Shown: positions 1 to 64,000 of the stretch, piece by piece
Numbering within the stretch: the first letter of the stretch is position 1
Layout of the letters: each line of letters starts with the position of its first letter
From: Berghia stephanieae
Lineage: Eukaryota; Mollusca; Gastropoda; Nudibranchia; Aeolidiidae
Length of the DNA stretch: 64,000 bases
Assembly (NCBI GenBank): GCA_034508935.3
Contig: CM067445.1
Location: 1,812,338 to 1,876,337, forward strand
Direction: 5' to 3'
Program-made: the position numbers and the translations under genes
Notes under the pieces: generated by a model
The model's database searches: none
The model's input: the letters and a program-made list of their open reading frames with translations, nothing else
What the model was told of the DNA's origin: nothing

Positions 1-3000
1 TGTAAGGCTCCAACTGAGACATAGCCCAATATAATACTGATCACTCACCTGGCCGTGTCTGTAACAGCCAGACAGTGTAAGGCTCCAACTGAGACATAGC
101 CCAATATAATACTGATCACTCACCTGGCCTGTGTCTGTAACAGCCAGACAGTGTAAGGCTCCAACTGAGACATAGCCCAATATAATACTGATCACTCACC
201 TGGCCCGTGTCTGTAACAGCCAGACAGTGTAAGGCTCCAACTGAGACATAGCCCAATATAATACTGATCACTCATCTGGCCTGTGTCTGTAACAGCCAGA
301 CAGTGTAAGGCTCCAACTGAGACATAGCCCAATATAATACTGATCACTCACCTGGCCTGTGTCTGTAACAGCCAGACAGTGTAAGGCTCCAACTGAGACA
401 TAGCCCAATATAATACTGATCACTCACCTGGCCCGTGTCTGTAACAGCCAGACAGTGTAAGGCTCCAACTGAGACATAGCCCAATATAATACTGATCACT
501 CATCTGGCCCGTGTCTGTAACAGCCAGACAGTGTAAGGCTCCAACTGAGACATAGCCCAATATAATACTGATCACTCACCTGGCCTGTGTCTGTAACAGC
601 CAGACAGTGTAAGGCTCCAACTGAGACATAGCCCAATATAATACTGATCACTCACCTGGCCTGTGTCTGTAACAGCCAGACAGTGTAAGGCTCCAACTGA
701 GACATAGCCCAATATAATACTGATCACTCACCTGGCCGTGTCTGTAACAGCCAGACAGTGTAAGGCTCCAACTGAGACATAGCCCAATATAATACTGATC
801 ACTCACCTGGCCCGTGTCTGTAACAGCCAGACAGTGTAAGGCTCCAACTGAGACATATCCCAATATAATACTGATCACTCACCTGGCCTGTGTCTGTAAC
901 AGCCAGACAGTGTAAGGCTCCAGCTGAGACATAGCCCAATATAATACTGATCACTCACCTGGCCCGTGTCTGTAACAGCCAGACAGTGTAAGGCTCCAAC
1001 TGAGACATAGCCCAATATAATACTGATCACTCACCTGGCCTGTGTCTGTAACATGCAGACAGTGTAAGGCTCCAACTGAGACATAGCCCAATATAATACT
1101 GATCACTCACCTGGCCTGTGTCTGTAACAGCCAGACAGTGTAAGGCTCCAACTGAGACATAGCCCAATATAATACTGATCACTCACCTGGCTGTGTCTGT
1201 AACAGCCAGACAGTGTAAGGCTCCAACTGAGACATAGCCCAATATAATACTGATCACTCACCTGGCCTGTGTCTGTAACAGCCAGACAGTGTAAGGCTCC
1301 AACTGAGACATAGCCCAATATAATACTGATCACTCACCTGGCCTGTGTCTGTAACAGCCAGACAGTATAAGGCTCCAACTGAGACATAGCCCAATATAAT
1401 ACTGATCACTCACCTGGCCTGTGTCTGTAACAGCCAGACAGTGTAAGGCTCCAACTGAGACATAGCCCAATATAATACTGATCACTCACCTGGCCTGTGT
1501 CTGTAACAGCCAGACAGTGTAAGGCTCCAACTGAGACATAGCCCAATATAATACTGATCACTCACCTGGCCTGTGTCTGTAACAGCCAGACAGTGTAAGG
1601 CTCCAACATGAGACATAGCCCAATATAATACTGATCACTCACCTGGCCTGTGTCTGTAACAGCCAGACAGTGTAAGGCTCCAACTGAGACATAGCCCAAT
1701 ATAATACTGATCACTCACCTGGCCTGTGTCTGTAACAGCCAGACAGTGTAAGGCTCCAACTGAGACATAGCCCAATATAATACTGATCACTCACCTGGCC
1801 CGTGTCTGTAACAGCCAGACAGTGTAAGGCTCCAACTGAGACATAGCCCAATATAATACTGATCACTCACCTGGCCGTGTCTGTAACAGCCAGACAGTGT
1901 AAGGCTCCAACTGAGACATAGCCCAATATAATACTGATCACTCACCTGGCCTGTGTCTGTAACAGCCAGACAGTGTAAGGCTCCAACTGAGACATAGCCC
2001 AATATAATACTGATCACTCACCTGGCCCGTGTCTGTAACAGCCAGACAGTGTAAGGCTCCAACTGAGACATAGCCCAATATAATACTGATCACTCACCTG
2101 GCCTGTGTCTGTAACAGCCAGACAGTGTAAGGCTCCAACTGAGACATAGCCCAATATAATACTGATCACTCACCTGGCCTGTGTCTGTAACAGCCAGACA
2201 GTGTAAGGCTCCAACTGAGACATAGCCCAATATAATACTGATCACTCACCTGGCCTGTGTCTGTAACAGCCAGACAGTATAAGGCTCCAACTGAGACATA
2301 GCCCAATATAATACTGATCACTCACCTGGCCTGTGTCTGTAACAGCCAGACAGTGTAAGGCTCCAACTGAGACATAGCCCAATATAATACTGATCACTCA
2401 CCTGGCCTGTGTCTGTAACAGCCAGACAGTGTAAGGCTCCAACTGAGACATAGCCCAATATAATACTGATCACTCACCTGGCCTGTGTCTGTAACAGCCA
2501 GACAGTGTAAGGCTCCAACTGAGACATAGCCCAATATAATACTGATCACTCACCTGGCCTGTGTCTGTAACAGCCAGACAGTGTAAGGCTCCAACTGAGA
2601 CATAGCCCAATATAATACTGATCACTCACCTGGCCTGTGTCTGTAACAGCCAGACAGTGTAAGGCTCCAACTGAGACATAGCCCAATATAATACTGATCA
2701 CTCACCTGGCCCGTGTCTGTAACAGCCAGACAGTGTAAGGCTCCAACTGAGACATAGCCCAATATAATACTGATCACTCACCTGGCCTGTGTCTGTAACA
2801 GCCAGACAGTGTAAGGCTCCAACTGAGACATAGCCCAATATAATACTGATCACTCTCACCTGGCCCGTGTCTGTAACAGCCAGACAGTGTAAGGCTCCAA
2901 CTGAGACATAGCCCAATATAATACTGATCACTCACCTGGCCTGTGTCTGTAACAGCCAGACAGTGTAAGGCTCCAACTGAGACATAGCCCAATATAATAC

Positions 3001-4527
3001 TGATCACTCACCTGGCCCGTGTCTGTAACAGCCAGACAGTGTAAGGCTCCAACTGAGACATAGTCCAATATAATACTGATCACTCACCTGGCCTGTGTCT
3101 GTAACAGCCAGACAGTGTAAGGCTCCAACTGAGACATAGTCCAATATAATACTGATCACTCACCTGGCCTGTGTCTGTAACAGCCAGACAGTGTAAGGCT
3201 CCAACTGAGACATAGCCCAATATAATACTGATCACTCACCTGGCCTGTGTCTGTAACAGCCAGACAGTGTAAGGCTCCAACTGAGACATAGCCCAATATA
3301 ATACTGATCACTCACCTGGCCCGTGTCTGTAACAGCCAGACAGTGTAAGGCTCCAACTGAGACATAGCCCAATATAATACTGATCACTCACCTGGCCCGT
3401 GTCTGTAACAGCCAGTGCAAGGCTCCAACTGAGACATAGCCCAATATAATACTGATCACTCACCTGGCCTGTGTCTGTAACAGCCAGACAGTGTAAGGCT
3501 CCAACTGAGACATAGCCCAATATAATACTGATCACTCACCTGGCCTGTGTCTGTAACAGCCAGACAGTGTAAGGCTCCAACTGAGACATAGCCCAATATA
3601 ATACTGATCACTCACCTGGCCTGTGTCTGTAACAGCCAGACAGTGTAAGGCTCCAACTGAGACATAGCCCAATATAATACTGATCACTCACCTGGCCTGT
3701 GTCTGTAACAGCCAGACAGTGTAAGGCTCCAACTGAGACATAGCCCAATATAATACTGATCACTCACCTGGCCTGTGTCTGTAACAGCCAGACAGTGTAA
3801 GGCTCCAACTGAGACATAGCCCAATATAATACTGATCACTCACCTGGCCTGTGTCTGTAACAGCCAGACAGTGTAAGGCTCCAACTGAGACATAGCCCAA
3901 TATAATACTGATCACTCACCTGGCCTGTGTCTGTAACAGCCAGACAGTGTAAGGCTCCAACTGAGACATAGCCCAATATAATACTGATCACTCACCTGGC
4001 CTGTGTCTGTAACAGCCAGACAGTGTAAGGCTCCAACTGAGACATAGCCCAATATAATACTGATCACTCACCTGGCCTGTGTCTGTAACAGCCAGACAGT
4101 GTAAGGCTCCAACTGAGACATAGCCCAATATATTACTGATCACTCACCTGGCCCGTGTCTGTAACAGCCAGACAGTGTAAGGCTCCAACTGAGACATAGC
4201 CCAATATAATACTGATCACTCACCTGGCCTGTGTCTGTAACAGCCAGACAGTGTAAGGCTCCAACTGAGACATAGCCCAATATAATACTGATCACTCACC
4301 TGGCCTGTGTCTGTAACAGCCAGACAGTGTAAGGCTCCAACTGAGACATAGCCCAATATAATACTGATCACTCACCTGGCCTGTGTCTGTAACAGCCAGA
4401 CAGTGTAAGGCTCCAACTGAGACATAGCCCAATATAATACTGATCACTCACCTGGCCTGTGTCTGTAACAGCCAGACAGTGTAAGGCTCCAACTGAGACA
4501 TAGCCCATTATAATACTGATCACTCAC

Positions 4528-64000
<59,473 letters not shown>

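Overview
The window is animal genomic DNA with one host gene, HERC2 (giant HECT-family E3 ubiquitin ligase). The gene lies on the minus strand, so its 5' side is at high coordinates. I placed 39 internal exons with GT/AG borders and matching codon phase across every junction (4528-54705), one further error-damaged exon (56080-56247) and a probable exon end at the right edge (63981-64000). Together they give about 7.6 kb of coding sequence, roughly 2,500 codons. By comparison with human HERC2 from memory, this covers the stretch after the first RCC1-like propeller, the cytochrome-b5-like domain, the MIB/HERC2 domain, a UBA-like segment, the CPH domain, the ZZ zinc finger, the DOC/APC10 domain and most of the second RCC1-like propeller (RLD2). 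RLD1 lies off the right edge; RLD3 and the HECT domain lie off the left edge. No other protein gene and no functional RNA gene was found.

The organism looks like an invertebrate, probably a lophotrochozoan such as a mollusc. This rests on HERC2 proteins that differ from vertebrates in the linkers, several abundant tRNA-derived SINE families with a 'gcgctatataaatg' type tail, and introns filled with microsatellites. It is inference; no species-level marker was recognised.

Layout, left to right: a 76-bp tandem array made of an exon end plus its splice donor (1-4577); RLD2 exons (4528-11715); DOC, ZZ and CPH exons (11398-20774); UBA-like and linker exons (22003-32196), with a 1.5-kb CACAT-type array at 26110-27580; MIB/HERC2 and helical exons (32975-44395); linker, cytochrome-b5-like and upstream helical exons (46005-56247); a 5.8-kb AT-rich 40-bp satellite (56395-62160); then intron to the right edge.

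Repeat family names used below are mine. S1, S2, S3, S4: tRNA-headed SINEs. D: about 530-bp retroposon ending in 'ccccacccag' on the plus strand. F and H: foldback-prone repeats. I, J, G, K: shorter dispersed repeats. M1 and M2: TTAA-flanked short DNA transposons (MITEs).

The most unusual theme is that exon edges, with their splice sites, have been locally duplicated again and again in this one gene (at least eight exons, from 2 to about 60 copies). A second theme is single-base frame breaks in otherwise well-conserved exons, mostly in homopolymers, best read as long-read assembly errors; the segment 55.4-62.2 kb looks especially unpolished.
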